NCBI RefSeq assembly: GCF_020524165.1
Contig: NZ_JAIVKU010000004.1
Span: forward strand, 496,001-560,000
Length of the DNA stretch: 64,000 nt
Reading direction: 5' to 3'
Origin: Guptibacillus hwajinpoensis
Lineage (GTDB): Bacteria > Bacillota > Bacilli > Bacillales > Guptibacillaceae
The position numbers and the translations under genes were made by a program. This document shows, piece by piece, positions 1-8,497 of the stretch. Positions within the stretch are counted from its first letter, which is position 1, and each line of letters begins with the position of its first letter. The notes under the pieces are model-generated. The model was given only the letters and a program-made list of their open reading frames with translations, ran no database searches and was not told the origin of the DNA.

Positions 1-854
1 ATTCTGATCGAACTGTTGGTGTTACGGTAGATGAAGCTGCAGCCACTCATATCGGTCAAAATGGTAAATCCTTTATGGCTACTCCTGAAAACTCTGTCCA
101 AAATCCGATTGTTACGTTTAGACCAAGTGATCTAGTAGGAACGATGGCAAGACTACGTCCATTTCTCGGACAGCTCGGAACAACTCCTTCTCGCCCAATA
201 CCTGATTCTCATAATGCCGGAGATTTCGGTCAATTTCTAATTGATGCCCCTCATGATTATGGTGTTACAAAAGAGGAATTGGAAGATCGGACAGACGGCC
301 ATATGGACATCAATCGAGTTAGAGAAGGCGCAGTATTGATTTGTCCTGTCAAAGTACCGGGCGGAGGAATCTATATCGGAGACATGCATGCCATGCAGGG
401 GAATGGAGAGATTGCAGGTCATACAGCTGATGTTGCTGGTATCGTCAATCTTCAAGCGATCGTGATTAAGAACCTCACGATAGATGGCCCTATCTTACTT
501 CCGACATTGGAAGATTTACCGCATTTGGCGAAACCATTTACTGCAACAGAAAAAGAAGCAGCTAAGCGCGTTGCCAACATGTATGGTGTTTCAAAATTAG
601 AAGAGTCCTTACCACTTTCATTTATTGGAACTGGGGCAGATCTTAATGAAGCAACAACTAATGGACTTAATCGAGCAGCGGAAACACTAGGTATTACGGT
701 ACCAGAAGTGATGAATCGAGCTACGATTACAGGTTCGATCGAAATTGGAAGGCATCCTGGAGTTGTAACGATTACATTTTTGGTTCCGATTCATCTTTTG
801 GACGAATTGAGCCTAACCGATCTTGCTCGAAACCACTATGAAGCAATTAGGTAA
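1..854 (+). CDS. Acetamidase/formamidase family protein (5' partial)
   Basis: The reading frame is open from base 3 (no start seen), so the gene begins upstream of the window; 283 C-terminal residues are visible. The stretch GGGIYIGDMHAMQGNGE followed by IAGHTADV is the FmdA/AmdA family signature with its metal-binding Asp/His and acidic residues. The family hydrolyses formamide, acetamide or related short amides to ammonia and the acid in the cytoplasm. The C-terminal region (RHPGVVTITFLVP) also fits the family. No neighbour in the window hints at the real substrate. A weak hairpin terminator follows. Family assignment is firm; substrate is unknown. Confidence 0.85.
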   Translation, partial: SDRTVGVTVDEAAATHIGQNGKSFMATPENSVQNPIVTFRPSDLVGTMARLRPFLGQLGTTPSRPIPDSHNAGDFGQFLIDAPHDYGVTKEELEDRTDGHMDINRVREGAVLICPVKVPGGGIYIGDMHAMQGNGEIAGHTADVAGIVNLQAIVIKNLTIDGPILLPTLEDLPHLAKPFTATEKEAAKRVANMYGVSKLEESLPLSFIGTGADLNEATTNGLNRAAETLGITVPEVMNRATITGSIEIGRHPGVVTITFLVPIHLLDELSLTDLARNHYEAIR

Positions 855-861
855 TCTAAAA

Positions 862-893
862 CAGCAGACAGCTATTTTAAGGCTGTCTGTTCA
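862..893 (+). terminator. Hairpin terminator after the amidase gene
   Basis: CAGACAGC pairs with GCTGTCTG around a short A/T loop, directly after the stop codon; the following T-run is short, so termination efficiency is uncertain. Confidence 0.5.
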
Positions 894-984
894 TATTTAT
901 GAATGAAACGTAGTACGAATTGAGTATGCTAAATGTAACGACATTGTTTCAAATAAGGAATATGGGGAATTTAAGTAAAATTAC

Positions 985-1029
985 ATTATTTACTTTCGTT
1001 ATAAAAATTTTCCAGTAAAAGTAAATAAT
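985..1029 (+). promoter_or_regulatory. 12-bp perfect inverted repeat upstream of the Mur ligase
   Basis: ATTATTTACTTT (985-996) is the exact reverse complement of AAAGTAAATAAT (1018-1029), with 21 bases between. The right arm ends 23 bases before the ATG of the Mur ligase gene. It could be an operator or an mRNA hairpin that limits translation; the sequence does not decide between these. Confidence 0.5.
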
Positions 1030-1052
1030 ACAGTTAAAGCGAGGAATTCACC

Positions 1053-2540
1053 ATGAAGATTAACTTCTCAACACTTCACTATACATCGATTTATCAAATT
1101 TATGGTCCCGACCATCAGAGAATTACCCAACTTACGTTTCACTCAAAGAATGCAGAGCCGTCTTCCGTGTTTTTTGCGATAAAAGGTGAGAACCACGATG
1201 GACATCTATACATAGAAGACGCCATTCAAAATGGAGCAGTCGCCGTCATAGCTGCTCGAGATGACCTTACTCAAAGTCTTGCAAACCGCTATCCAGATTG
1301 CACATTTGTCCTTGTCGATGATGTTCGAAAAGCGATGGCTTCCTTTTCAAAAGAATATTACGATGCCGCAGATGAGAAATTAAGAACGGTTGGTGTAACA
1401 GGAACCAATGGAAAAACCACAGTTGCCGCTTATGTTCGGTCTCTTTTAAGCTTGCTTGGGTTACCAACGGGTTCGATTGGCACAACAGGGATCTGGTCTT
1501 CCAAAAAGAGAATTCCGTACAAAAAAAGCACGCCAACTACACCTGAATCACTCGATCTCCATCGTATTTTCAATGATCTAGTCGATGCAGGGGATAAAGG
1601 AGTAGCAATGGAAGTTTCTTCGATTGCACTTGATCAAAAGCGAGTAGATGGAATTGATTTTGATGTAGCCATTCATACAAACATCTCCCCCGAACATTTA
1701 GAATACCACCATACATTTGAACATTATAAAGCTTGTAAAATGAAACTTTTTGATCAAGCGAAAGCAGCTGTCGTGAATGTAGATGATGAAATGGGTTTGG
1801 AACTTAAACGAAGCTTAAACAACAGAGTAGTCACCTATAGCTTAGATCAACATGCTGAAGCGGATCTAATAGCTACAGATATTAACAATCAAGTTAATGG
1901 AACAGCCTTTAACCTTGTTTCACATGGTGAAACGTATGATGTGTTCGTACCGGTTTTTGCAGACTATAATGTTGCAAATGTTCTCTCGGCTATTGGCACT
2001 GCTTTGTTCCTGGGGTATTCATTACCTGAAATTATTTGCGTCCTGCCACGATTAGAAAGTCCTGAAGGTCGCTTTCAAGTTATAAGTGGACCGAATCGTG
2101 AGACGGTTATACTAGATTACGCGCATACACCTGTTGCCCTAAGCCGCCTTGTTGATGAGGTGAGAAAATTGGAGCATCGAAAACTAATCGTCATGATTGC
2201 TGGTATTGGAATTAGAGATTTTGAAAAAATGCCTAAAATGGCTAAAGCGATTGAGGGCAGAGCGGATGAAGTAATTGTAACCGTGGACCATCCGGGTTAC
2301 CATGAGCCTTCCGTTATTGTGGATAAGGTGATGACAGGTTTTTCTAATCCGAATGCTCCGAATATTCATCGAACTTACACAAGACGTGAAGGTGTCTTAA
2401 AGTCACTGCAGCTCGGCAGTGAACACGATATTATTCTCCTTACGAGCGGATGTATCAACGGCGCTCAAATGGTTAAAGGAAAAGAAATTCCGCATTCAGA
2501 TGAAGACTTAATTGAGATGCACTACCATCTTTCTTCTTAA
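1053..2540 (+). CDS. MurE-like Mur ligase family protein
   Basis: A 495-residue protein with the three-domain layout of Mur ligases: N-terminal UDP-MurNAc-binding domain, central ATPase with P-loop GTNGKTT (about residues 117-123) and C-terminal ligase domain. It is closest in style to MurE, which adds the third amino acid to UDP-MurNAc-L-Ala-D-Glu. However, where MurE carries DNPR (meso-DAP type) or DNPA-like (Lys type) this protein has DHPG at about residues 412-415. The gene stands alone, outside any division/cell-wall cluster, and is followed by its own terminator. I infer a paralogue with a different amino-acid or acceptor substrate rather than the housekeeping MurE. RBS GCGAGG precedes the ATG. 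Confidence 0.75.
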   Translation: MKINFSTLHYTSIYQIYGPDHQRITQLTFHSKNAEPSSVFFAIKGENHDGHLYIEDAIQNGAVAVIAARDDLTQSLANRYPDCTFVLVDDVRKAMASFSKEYYDAADEKLRTVGVTGTNGKTTVAAYVRSLLSLLGLPTGSIGTTGIWSSKKRIPYKKSTPTTPESLDLHRIFNDLVDAGDKGVAMEVSSIALDQKRVDGIDFDVAIHTNISPEHLEYHHTFEHYKACKMKLFDQAKAAVVNVDDEMGLELKRSLNNRVVTYSLDQHAEADLIATDINNQVNGTAFNLVSHGETYDVFVPVFADYNVANVLSAIGTALFLGYSLPEIICVLPRLESPEGRFQVISGPNRETVILDYAHTPVALSRLVDEVRKLEHRKLIVMIAGIGIRDFEKMPKMAKAIEGRADEVIVTVDHPGYHEPSVIVDKVMTGFSNPNAPNIHRTYTRREGVLKSLQLGSEHDIILLTSGCINGAQMVKGKEIPHSDEDLIEMHYHLSS

Positions 2541-2562
2541 ACCTCCTCCTGGAGGTTTTTTA
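2539..2562 (+). terminator. Rho-independent terminator
   Basis: AACCTCC pairs with GGAGGTT around a CTCCT-type loop and is followed by a T-run, overlapping the stop codon of the Mur ligase gene. Confidence 0.75.
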
Positions 2563-2641
2563 GTTATGAATTAAAGGTTGCCAACAGTTGAAAGCTGACG
2601 TACACTTTAACTTTCAATAGATCGTGAAAGGGCGTAATGGT

Positions 2642-3262
2642 GTGACTTGGGAAATTCTTAATATTATCGGTACGATTGCATTTGCAGCGAGTGGCGCACT
2701 TGTTGCCTTGGAGGAAGAGTTTGATTTTCTTGGCGTGATTGTACTTGGTTTAGCAACTGCATTTGGCGGAGGGATTATCCGTAATTTATTAATAGGTGTA
2801 CCCGTAGCTTCTATTTGGGAGCAGGATGTGTTAATTATGATAGCGATCGCTACTATTCTTGTCATTTTTGTTTTTCCAGCTAGCTGGATTAACTATTACT
2901 GGGAGAAGTGGGGAAGCTTCTTTGATGCAATTGGCCTATCAGCATTCGCGATCCAGGGTGCATTGTTTGCTGAAGAGATGGGACATCCTTTTATTGCAGC
3001 GATGGTCGCTGCTGCCATGACCGGAACAGGTGGTGGGATCATTCGTGATCTATTAGCGAGAAGGAAACCCACTGTGCTACAAAAAGAAGTTTATGCCGTT
3101 TGGGCAATGATGGCCGGCTTATTAATTGGTCTCGGCTATCCGAAAGAACTGCCTCCATTAATGCTCTTATTTGGAACCATTGTTTTTCTTCGTATGCTTT
3201 CTCTACGATATGGATGGAAGCTGCCCTACAGGAGCATTCATAATGAGAATTCGAAAACATAG
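2642..3262 (+). CDS. TRIC / UPF0126 family membrane protein
   Basis: About 206 residues, almost wholly hydrophobic, with two repeats of the glycine-rich motif GGGIIRNLL and GGGIIRDLL (family hallmark: two triple-helix repeats). Such proteins (YicG-like, trimeric intracellular cation channel family) form small membrane cation channels; the bacterial role is poorly known. A GTG start at 2642 is chosen because AAAGGG lies 9 bases upstream; the upstream in-frame GTG at 2624 has no ribosome binding site. It is a single gene between two terminators. Confidence 0.8.
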   Translation: MTWEILNIIGTIAFAASGALVALEEEFDFLGVIVLGLATAFGGGIIRNLLIGVPVASIWEQDVLIMIAIATILVIFVFPASWINYYWEKWGSFFDAIGLSAFAIQGALFAEEMGHPFIAAMVAAAMTGTGGGIIRDLLARRKPTVLQKEVYAVWAMMAGLLIGLGYPKELPPLMLLFGTIVFLRMLSLRYGWKLPYRSIHNENSKT

Positions 3263-3273
3263 AGGAATACAAT

Positions 3274-3303
3274 AAATGCAGCTTATCACTAAGCTGCATT
3301 TTG
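3274..3303 (+). terminator. Rho-independent terminator
   Basis: AAATGCAGCTT and AAGCTGCATTT form a near-perfect stem around ATCACT, ending in a short T-run. The 300 bases that follow (3304-3621) hold no other gene I can support. Confidence 0.75.
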
Positions 3304-3621
3304 CATAGAGTAAATGTTTTGATAACGTCTATAAGAATGGTTGGTTTCTTCAATCCATAAGATAAAAGTTGGACACGAAAGTTGTAAGAGAAGACTTATC
3401 CTTTAAACTAAAAGGTTTACTCTGCTGGAGAAGTGAATGATGATGAATTTGATAATTATCTTAAAAAGTAGTTTGTGACAAGCGGAAATATGCTAAAATG
3501 CAAACGATAAGTAAGTAGCTCCTAATTTAAGGTTAGGTTACGCTGTGAAATGATAATACAGACGAAAACAAAATAATAACAAAGGTCGTTATAACAATTT
3601 TTTAATGGGAGGAAAGCTACC

Positions 3622-3738
3622 ATGAGCGATAAAAATAACCAGAATAATAACTTGCCTTCGAGACTAAATGTACTTCTTGTGCTCACATTCTTATTATTTA
3701 TGATTCTTGTCTTTCGTCTAGCGTTTATTCAATTATAA
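3622..3738 (+). CDS. 38-residue single-span membrane protein resembling a PBP2 N-terminus
   Basis: A small ORF with a strong RBS (GGGAGGAAAG, 7-8 bases before ATG). The protein is a polar Asn-rich start, then a basic SRLN, then one membrane helix (VLLVLTFLLFMILVFRLAFI), ending at QL and a stop. This cytoplasmic-tail-plus-helix pattern, including the R-L-N before and F-R-L after, is like the first 40 residues of Bacillus class B penicillin-binding proteins, but no transpeptidase sequence follows. It may be a truncated relic or a genuine micro-membrane protein. The stop abuts the convergent epimerase gene. Confidence 0.55.
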   Translation: MSDKNNQNNNLPSRLNVLLVLTFLLFMILVFRLAFIQL

Positions 3739-3739
3739 G

Positions 3740-4159
3740 TTAGACTGTAGGGGGATAGTCACAGTATTCAATGATTGTCCCTTCCGTATCTGCAGGGTTT
3801 AGATAAATTAATCTTCTGCCATGTTTGTTGATTCGTAGCGTGTCTTTCATCACACGGATGCTTTGTTGTTCTAATTCTTTAAGGGCTTCATCGAGATTAT
3901 CAACTCTGTATGCAATATGGTGAACCCCTTTTCCTTTTTGCTTCATAAATCGTGCGATTGGGGAAGTGGTATTGTTTGTAGGCATAAGCAATTCAATGCG
4001 GCTTCCGTTTAGATCAATGACAGCAATTTCGCTTTCAACTCCTATAGCTTCACTGCGATAGCGGTCGAATAATTCTCCTCCTAATACCTCTGTATAAAAC
4101 TGGACACTCTCATCTAAGCGTCTAACGGCAATTCCCATATGATCCAATGTTTTTTTCAT
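3740..4159 (-). CDS. VOC-family protein, methylmalonyl-CoA epimerase-like
   Basis: 139 residues with the vicinal-oxygen-chelate fold pattern: N-terminal LDHMGIAV (first metal His), a central Glu/Gln-containing strand (RIELLMP), GVHHIAYRVDNL (second His) and C-terminal TIIEY (metal Glu). The length and these motifs match methylmalonyl-CoA epimerases, which interconvert the (R) and (S) forms of methylmalonyl-CoA in propionate/odd-chain fat metabolism. It is not beside a mutase here, although an acyl-CoA carboxyltransferase gene begins at the far end of the window. Other VOC functions remain possible. Confidence 0.7.
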   Translation of the reverse strand: MKKTLDHMGIAVRRLDESVQFYTEVLGGELFDRYRSEAIGVESEIAVIDLNGSRIELLMPTNNTTSPIARFMKQKGKGVHHIAYRVDNLDEALKELEQQSIRVMKDTLRINKHGRRLIYLNPADTEGTIIEYCDYPPTV

Positions 4160-4328
4160 GGTGAAACTCCTTCATAATGTAATGGTGCCATTTTATCATA
4201 AAATAGACTTGGCATCGTAAACGGTTTTTTCATTCCAAGTGCTATCGAACCCTTTGGAAAATGTTGAGCCGGTTAATGAATGTGTGTAAAATGAAAAAGA
4301 AACGAATTTAACGAAATAGGTGTTACTT

Positions 4329-5450
4329 ATGAATTCAATGATTATTATCGGCTCTGGTATTCTTGGCGCATCAACTGCCTATCATTTAGCAAAAGGCGGG
4401 GTGGATGTGACAATTATCGATCGCAACGAACCTGGGCAGGCAACGGAAGCGGCAGCAGGAATCGTTTGCCCCTGGCTCTCTCAACGTCGCAATAAAGTAT
4501 GGTATCAACTCGCAAAAGGTGGAGCGAAATATTATCCAAGTTTAATTGAACAATTAATGGAAGATGGAGAGACAGAAACAGGCTATAAGAAAGTGGGCGC
4601 AATTAGCCTTCATACGGATGAAGTTAAATTAGAAAAAATGATCGATCGAGCAAAAAAACGGAGAGAAGATGCACCTGAAATCGGTGAGATCAAGAAGTTA
4701 TCAGCTGAAGAAACAAGGGAATTGTTTCCACACCTGGCAGATGAGTATCAAGCTGTCTTTGTTAGTGGAGCTGCTCGAGTAAATGGTGCAGCACTGCGCC
4801 AAGCCCTTCTTCGTGCTGCACAAATGCATGGCGCTAAAGTAAAGTTTGGTGATGCGAAACTCCAATCGTCAGATGGTGAAATAACGGGTGTTTCAGTTGA
4901 AAAAGAAATACTGGAAGCAGATAAAGTTATTGTGACAGCAGGAGCATGGGCAGAAGAACTATTATCACCATTAGGATTAAAGTTCAACGTTACTTCTCAA
5001 AAAGCGCAAATTGTTCACCTTGAAATTCCGGATGAAGACACTAGCAGCTGGCCCGTTGTGATGCCACCAAACGACCAGTATTTATTAAGTTTCGACGATG
5101 GTCGAGTTGTTATTGGGGCAACTCATGAAAATGAGGCGGGAATGGACAGACGCGTAACGGCAGGAGGTCTACACGAGATTTTTAGTAAAGCGCTCGAGGT
5201 TGCCCCAGGATTAACAAATAGTACATTCTTAGAAGCCAAAGTAGGCTTTCGTCCTTTCACTCCAGGTTTTTTACCGGTATTTGGTGAAGTCCCAGAGACG
5301 AAAAATTTACTTGCTGCAAATGGTCTGGGAGCCTCGGGTCTTACCGTAGGTCCTTATCTTGGACTTGAACTTGCTAGACTTGCATTGGGTAAAGAAACCG
5401 AGCTTAACCCAATCGATTATGACATACAAGTGGCGATTACAAAACGATAA
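4329..5450 (+). CDS. FAD-dependent D-amino acid dehydrogenase/oxidase-like protein (DadA/DAO family)
   Basis: 373 residues. The N-terminus (IIIGSGILGASTAYHLA) is a Rossmann dinucleotide-binding GxGxxG motif for FAD, followed by the IIDRNEPGQATEAAAG segment typical of the DAO superfamily. The C-terminus GLGASGLTVGPYLG contacts FAD in these enzymes. The family oxidatively deaminates D-amino acids or glycine-type substrates. The ATG at 4329 is preferred over GTG 4320 because AGG sits 8 bases upstream. It is a lone gene, so the substrate cannot be inferred. Confidence 0.8.
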   Translation: MNSMIIIGSGILGASTAYHLAKGGVDVTIIDRNEPGQATEAAAGIVCPWLSQRRNKVWYQLAKGGAKYYPSLIEQLMEDGETETGYKKVGAISLHTDEVKLEKMIDRAKKRREDAPEIGEIKKLSAEETRELFPHLADEYQAVFVSGAARVNGAALRQALLRAAQMHGAKVKFGDAKLQSSDGEITGVSVEKEILEADKVIVTAGAWAEELLSPLGLKFNVTSQKAQIVHLEIPDEDTSSWPVVMPPNDQYLLSFDDGRVVIGATHENEAGMDRRVTAGGLHEIFSKALEVAPGLTNSTFLEAKVGFRPFTPGFLPVFGEVPETKNLLAANGLGASGLTVGPYLGLELARLALGKETELNPIDYDIQVAITKR

Positions 5451-5543
5451 TGGAACTGAGCAGTTTAATTAGAAGGCCGAAAAATATGGTATTGTGAAGC
5501 GGTTGGCAGAAAGTGTTGAATAAATGATTATAAAGGATTGATC

Positions 5544-5909
5544 ATGATTGGATTTTCAATAATATTTTTGACTGTTTTAGGAGCTATTGCAATTTTTACG
5601 TTAATGGTCACTCCAAAAAGAGCAGTCAGAAAACATGAGATACGCACCCCCCCTCGAAAAATCTCTTATGTGGTATTAGGACTGTTGGTTTTTCATTGGG
5701 TATTTTTTTTATCAAGCGGTTATGCTTTATTATCAACGAATATGACAGATGCAATCTTTATGCCTGTATGGATTGTGTTAAGCGTTGCAGGTTTGGTCAT
5801 AGCGATTTATGAATTTAAAAACAACAAAGGTTTTTCCTTGCTGCTTGCTGGTTTAACAACGATCAGTTTACTATTTAGCATTTTCATTAACGGTATATCG
5901 AATATGTAA
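5544..5909 (+). CDS. Small membrane protein of unknown function
   Basis: 121 residues with about four hydrophobic helices (residues near 2-24, 40-60, 75-95 and 97-117) separated by a basic Arg/Lys-rich loop after the first helix. I do not recognise a family. Start ATG 5544 is taken because AAAGGA lies just upstream; the TTG at 5538 is less likely. It stands alone and ends in a strong terminator. Confidence 0.6.
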   Translation: MIGFSIIFLTVLGAIAIFTLMVTPKRAVRKHEIRTPPRKISYVVLGLLVFHWVFFLSSGYALLSTNMTDAIFMPVWIVLSVAGLVIAIYEFKNNKGFSLLLAGLTTISLLFSIFINGISNM

Positions 5910-5930
5910 GAATTGATCCCTATTCCATTT

Positions 5931-5968
5931 AAAAGGAGTTTATCTCTAACAAGATAAGCTCCTTTTAA
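5931..5968 (+). terminator. Strong rho-independent terminator
   Basis: AAAAGGAGTTTATCT pairs with AGATAAGCTCCTTTT around CTAACA, with one G-T pair. The stretch from here to 6257 holds no other recognisable feature. Confidence 0.8.
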
Positions 5969-6257
5969 AGTGAAAGAACAGAATAAGTTATCTGTCATAA
6001 CTGTAAACATTTACTTGTGCAGGATAATAAATAGGATTATCACAAGTTTTTCTTTATGACGTAAAGTTGAATGCAATGTTATACTCTTTGTGGACTTCAT
6101 TTGAAAAGGTGCGTAACTGCATTCTGAGAAGTTGTTAAGTAGTTGTTGCTGATAGACTTATATGTAAAAATTCTTAAAAAACGGTAAGTTCGTTTAGAGT
6201 TAATTGAGGTATATAACACTCAAATATAGAATTAAAAACAAACGAGGTGTAGTTACG

Positions 6258-7124
6258 ATGGGTACAATTCCAAAAGCTATTTTCTTAGATATGGATGGTA
6301 CAATATTAAATCACTATAATAAGGTAAGTGGATATACGAAACAAATTATTGACGAGCTACGAGAGAGAGGTATGTACGTTTTTATCGCAACAGGGAGAGC
6401 TTTCGATGAAATAAATGAGCTTGTACCTGATGGGTTTGAAGTAGATGGGATTATTTCTTCAAATGGTATGGCTGGGTATGTTGGGAACAAGGCCATATTT
6501 GAACATTCGCTGACTTTTGAGCTAGTTGAAAAGATGATCGACAAGGCAAGAGAACACAAAATTTATTATGAACTTTTTCCTTATGAAGCAGAGCGTATCG
6601 CGTTAAAACAAGATCGTAAATTTATTGAAGACGAAATTAGAGATCCTAAGCCAGAAAGCGTTGGAATGAATGAATGGCTTTCACGTCAACAGGCGGTTAA
6701 AGAGGCAATAAACTGGAAAGATCAAATCGAAGGTAATAAATTTTCTAAATTCTATTTCTTTGCTAGAACAAAAGACCATATTAATCAATGGAAAGAGGAG
6801 TTAGAGAAAATAAAACAAGACATCGATTTTACAACCTCAATATCTTCTAATCATAATGTTGAGGTTATGGTAGCTAATGTGAACAAAGGCACTGGTATTC
6901 AAAAAATGTTGAACTATTTTAATTTGACGGAGGTAGAAACGTTAGCAATTGGTGATAGTAACAACGATCTACCAATGTTTCAATTTGTTGATTATGCAGT
7001 TTCAATGAAAAATGCATCGGACCACATAAAGGGAATTGTCGACGAAGTGACGGAATTCACATGTGATGAAGAAGGGGTTTATCATTATTTGAAGAAGACA
7101 TTAGTGCCAGCAACTATAAAATAG
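6258..7124 (+). CDS. Cof-type HAD-superfamily hydrolase
   Basis: 288 residues. Motif I is FLDMDGTIL near the N-terminus (nucleophile Asp and acid/base Asp), motif II the ATGRAF region, and motif IV IGDSNNDLPMF near residue 235, with a C2B cap between them. These are the marks of Cof/SupH-like sugar-phosphate or flavin-phosphate phosphatases in the cytoplasm. The start is ATG 6258, with CGAGGTG 8 bases upstream; an upstream in-frame extension lacks an RBS. The substrate is unknown. Confidence 0.85.
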   Translation: MGTIPKAIFLDMDGTILNHYNKVSGYTKQIIDELRERGMYVFIATGRAFDEINELVPDGFEVDGIISSNGMAGYVGNKAIFEHSLTFELVEKMIDKAREHKIYYELFPYEAERIALKQDRKFIEDEIRDPKPESVGMNEWLSRQQAVKEAINWKDQIEGNKFSKFYFFARTKDHINQWKEELEKIKQDIDFTTSISSNHNVEVMVANVNKGTGIQKMLNYFNLTEVETLAIGDSNNDLPMFQFVDYAVSMKNASDHIKGIVDEVTEFTCDEEGVYHYLKKTLVPATIK

Positions 7125-7219
7125 ACATTTCCATTAATAGAAGATTGAATGCTACTAGCAGAGGTAAGCTAGCGCTCTTTGCGGGTTAATCTATGAATAT
7201 ACGAGGAGGAATATTTATC

Positions 7220-7573
7220 ATGACCAAACATAGAATTTATACAACGAGCTTTGCTAGTGTCTATCCTCACTATGTTACGAAAGCAGAAAAGAAAGGCCGA
7301 ACGAAAATGGAAGTCGATGAAATCATCCATTGGTTAACAGGATATAGCGAAAAAGAGTTAGAAGCGCAATTAGAAGATAAGACTGACTTTGAGCATTTTT
7401 TCTTAAAAGCTCCTCAGATGAATCCTTTACGAACCAAGATCAGAGGTGTGATCTGTGGTGTAAGAGTGGAAGACATCGAAGAACCAACTATGAAGGAAAT
7501 TCGGTATTTGGATAAACTAGTTGATGAGTTAGCAAAGGGTAAAGCGATGGAAAAGATCTTGCGTAACGAATAA
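7220..7573 (+). CDS. DUF2200 family protein
   Basis: 117 residues beginning [19 protein letters not shown], then [16 protein letters not shown], which I recognise as the conserved opening of DUF2200 proteins. The family has no established function. GGAGGA lies 10 bases before ATG 7220, so the upstream in-frame ATG at 7193 (which overlaps the RBS) is rejected. A single-gene unit closed by a terminator. Confidence 0.8.
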   Translation: MTKHRIYTTSFASVYPHYVTKAEKKGRTKMEVDEIIHWLTGYSEKELEAQLEDKTDFEHFFLKAPQMNPLRTKIRGVICGVRVEDIEEPTMKEIRYLDKLVDELAKGKAMEKILRNE

Positions 7574-7581
7574 TTGTAAGA

Positions 7582-7627
7582 AGAAGCACTGATTCCACTT
7601 AAGAGACAAAGGGGTCAGTGCTTTTTG
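7582..7627 (+). terminator. Rho-independent terminator
   Basis: AAGCACTGA with a bulge pairs with TCAGTGCTT, followed by TTTTT. Confidence 0.7.
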
Positions 7628-7758
7628 TATGGATTTTGAAAGTGCAAGGAAAAAACGTGACGAAGTAAGTATCTAATGATTTGCACAAGTGCATCAATAT
7701 GACACCTTCTTCCTCATCAAGTGGTACTCGAAATCATTTCAAGGCTGTTTATATGTTA

Positions 7759-7813
7759 TTGACATTCCCATCTAGTTAGACTATCATCTAATTAGATAAT
7801 AGTCTAATTAGAT
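7759..7813 (+). promoter_or_regulatory. SigA-type promoter embedded in a 44-bp palindromic operator
   Basis: A near-consensus promoter, TTGACA (7759-7764), 17-bp spacer, TATCAT (7782-7787), overlaps a palindrome spanning 7770-7813 whose halves match at 20 of 22 positions. The outer arms are ATCTAGTTAGACTAT and ATAGTCTAATTAGAT, the centre ATCTAATTAGAT. It lies 11 bases before the GTG of the ArsR-type regulator, so it is most simply its autoregulatory operator. Confidence 0.8.
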
Positions 7814-7824
7814 GGGGGGATTTC

Positions 7825-8400
7825 GTGCAATTAAATAGATTAGTCAACTTTCATAAAACGCTTGGAGATCCAAATCGCATACGAATTCTTACGTTACTCG
7901 CAGCCGGTCCTCTTCATGGACAGGCCATTGCAGGAAAACTTGGATTAAAAGCCCCGACCATCACTCATCATATGGCAAAATTACGAGACACTGGAATTGT
8001 TTATCAGCGCAAAGATAAAAACACCATTTATTACTACATTGATGAAAAGAAATTCCGTTCTTATTCTGAAGCATTGCCTAATATGCTTTATCAGTCTGAT
8101 TACAATAAGGAGGACGATACTTTGAAAGCACAAGCAGTGATAAATAATTTCATAGCAGCAGATGGAACATTAAAACAAATACCTTCGCAACGAAAGAAGA
8201 AAATTATTATTTTAAAACACTTGATCAACGGGTTAGAACGTGGAAGAAAGTATCCTGAGAAAGAAATTAATGAATATATTAAGAAGTTTCATCCTGACTT
8301 TGCGACAATTCGAAGGGAGTTTATTATCAATCACTTTATGTATCGCGAGAATAACATCTATGAGCTAAATCCAGAAGAAATGTGGGTAACGATTGGCTAA
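7825..8400 (+). CDS. ArsR-family regulator fused to a DUF2087 domain
   Basis: 191 residues. Residues 1-80 are a winged helix-turn-helix of ArsR type (LGDPNRIRILTLL, then HGQAIAGKLGLKAPTITHHM as recognition helix, and a YYYI wing). Residues about 105-190 match DUF2087 (LKQIPSQRKKKIIILKHL, ending in YELNPEEMW). No cysteine metal-sensing motif is visible, so it is probably not a metal sensor. GTG start at 7825 follows a GGGGGGA RBS. The large palindrome overlapping its promoter strongly suggests negative autoregulation. No co-transcribed target is seen. Confidence 0.85.
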   Translation: MQLNRLVNFHKTLGDPNRIRILTLLAAGPLHGQAIAGKLGLKAPTITHHMAKLRDTGIVYQRKDKNTIYYYIDEKKFRSYSEALPNMLYQSDYNKEDDTLKAQAVINNFIAADGTLKQIPSQRKKKIIILKHLINGLERGRKYPEKEINEYIKKFHPDFATIRREFIINHFMYRENNIYELNPEEMWVTIG

Positions 8401-8497
8401 AGTCCAATCGATATCGCTATTTTTTAAAACTCGGGTTCGGAAAATAAAATGACATAAAAATGCATTTCCTTCATACAATGTACTTGGGGTGAAAAAT

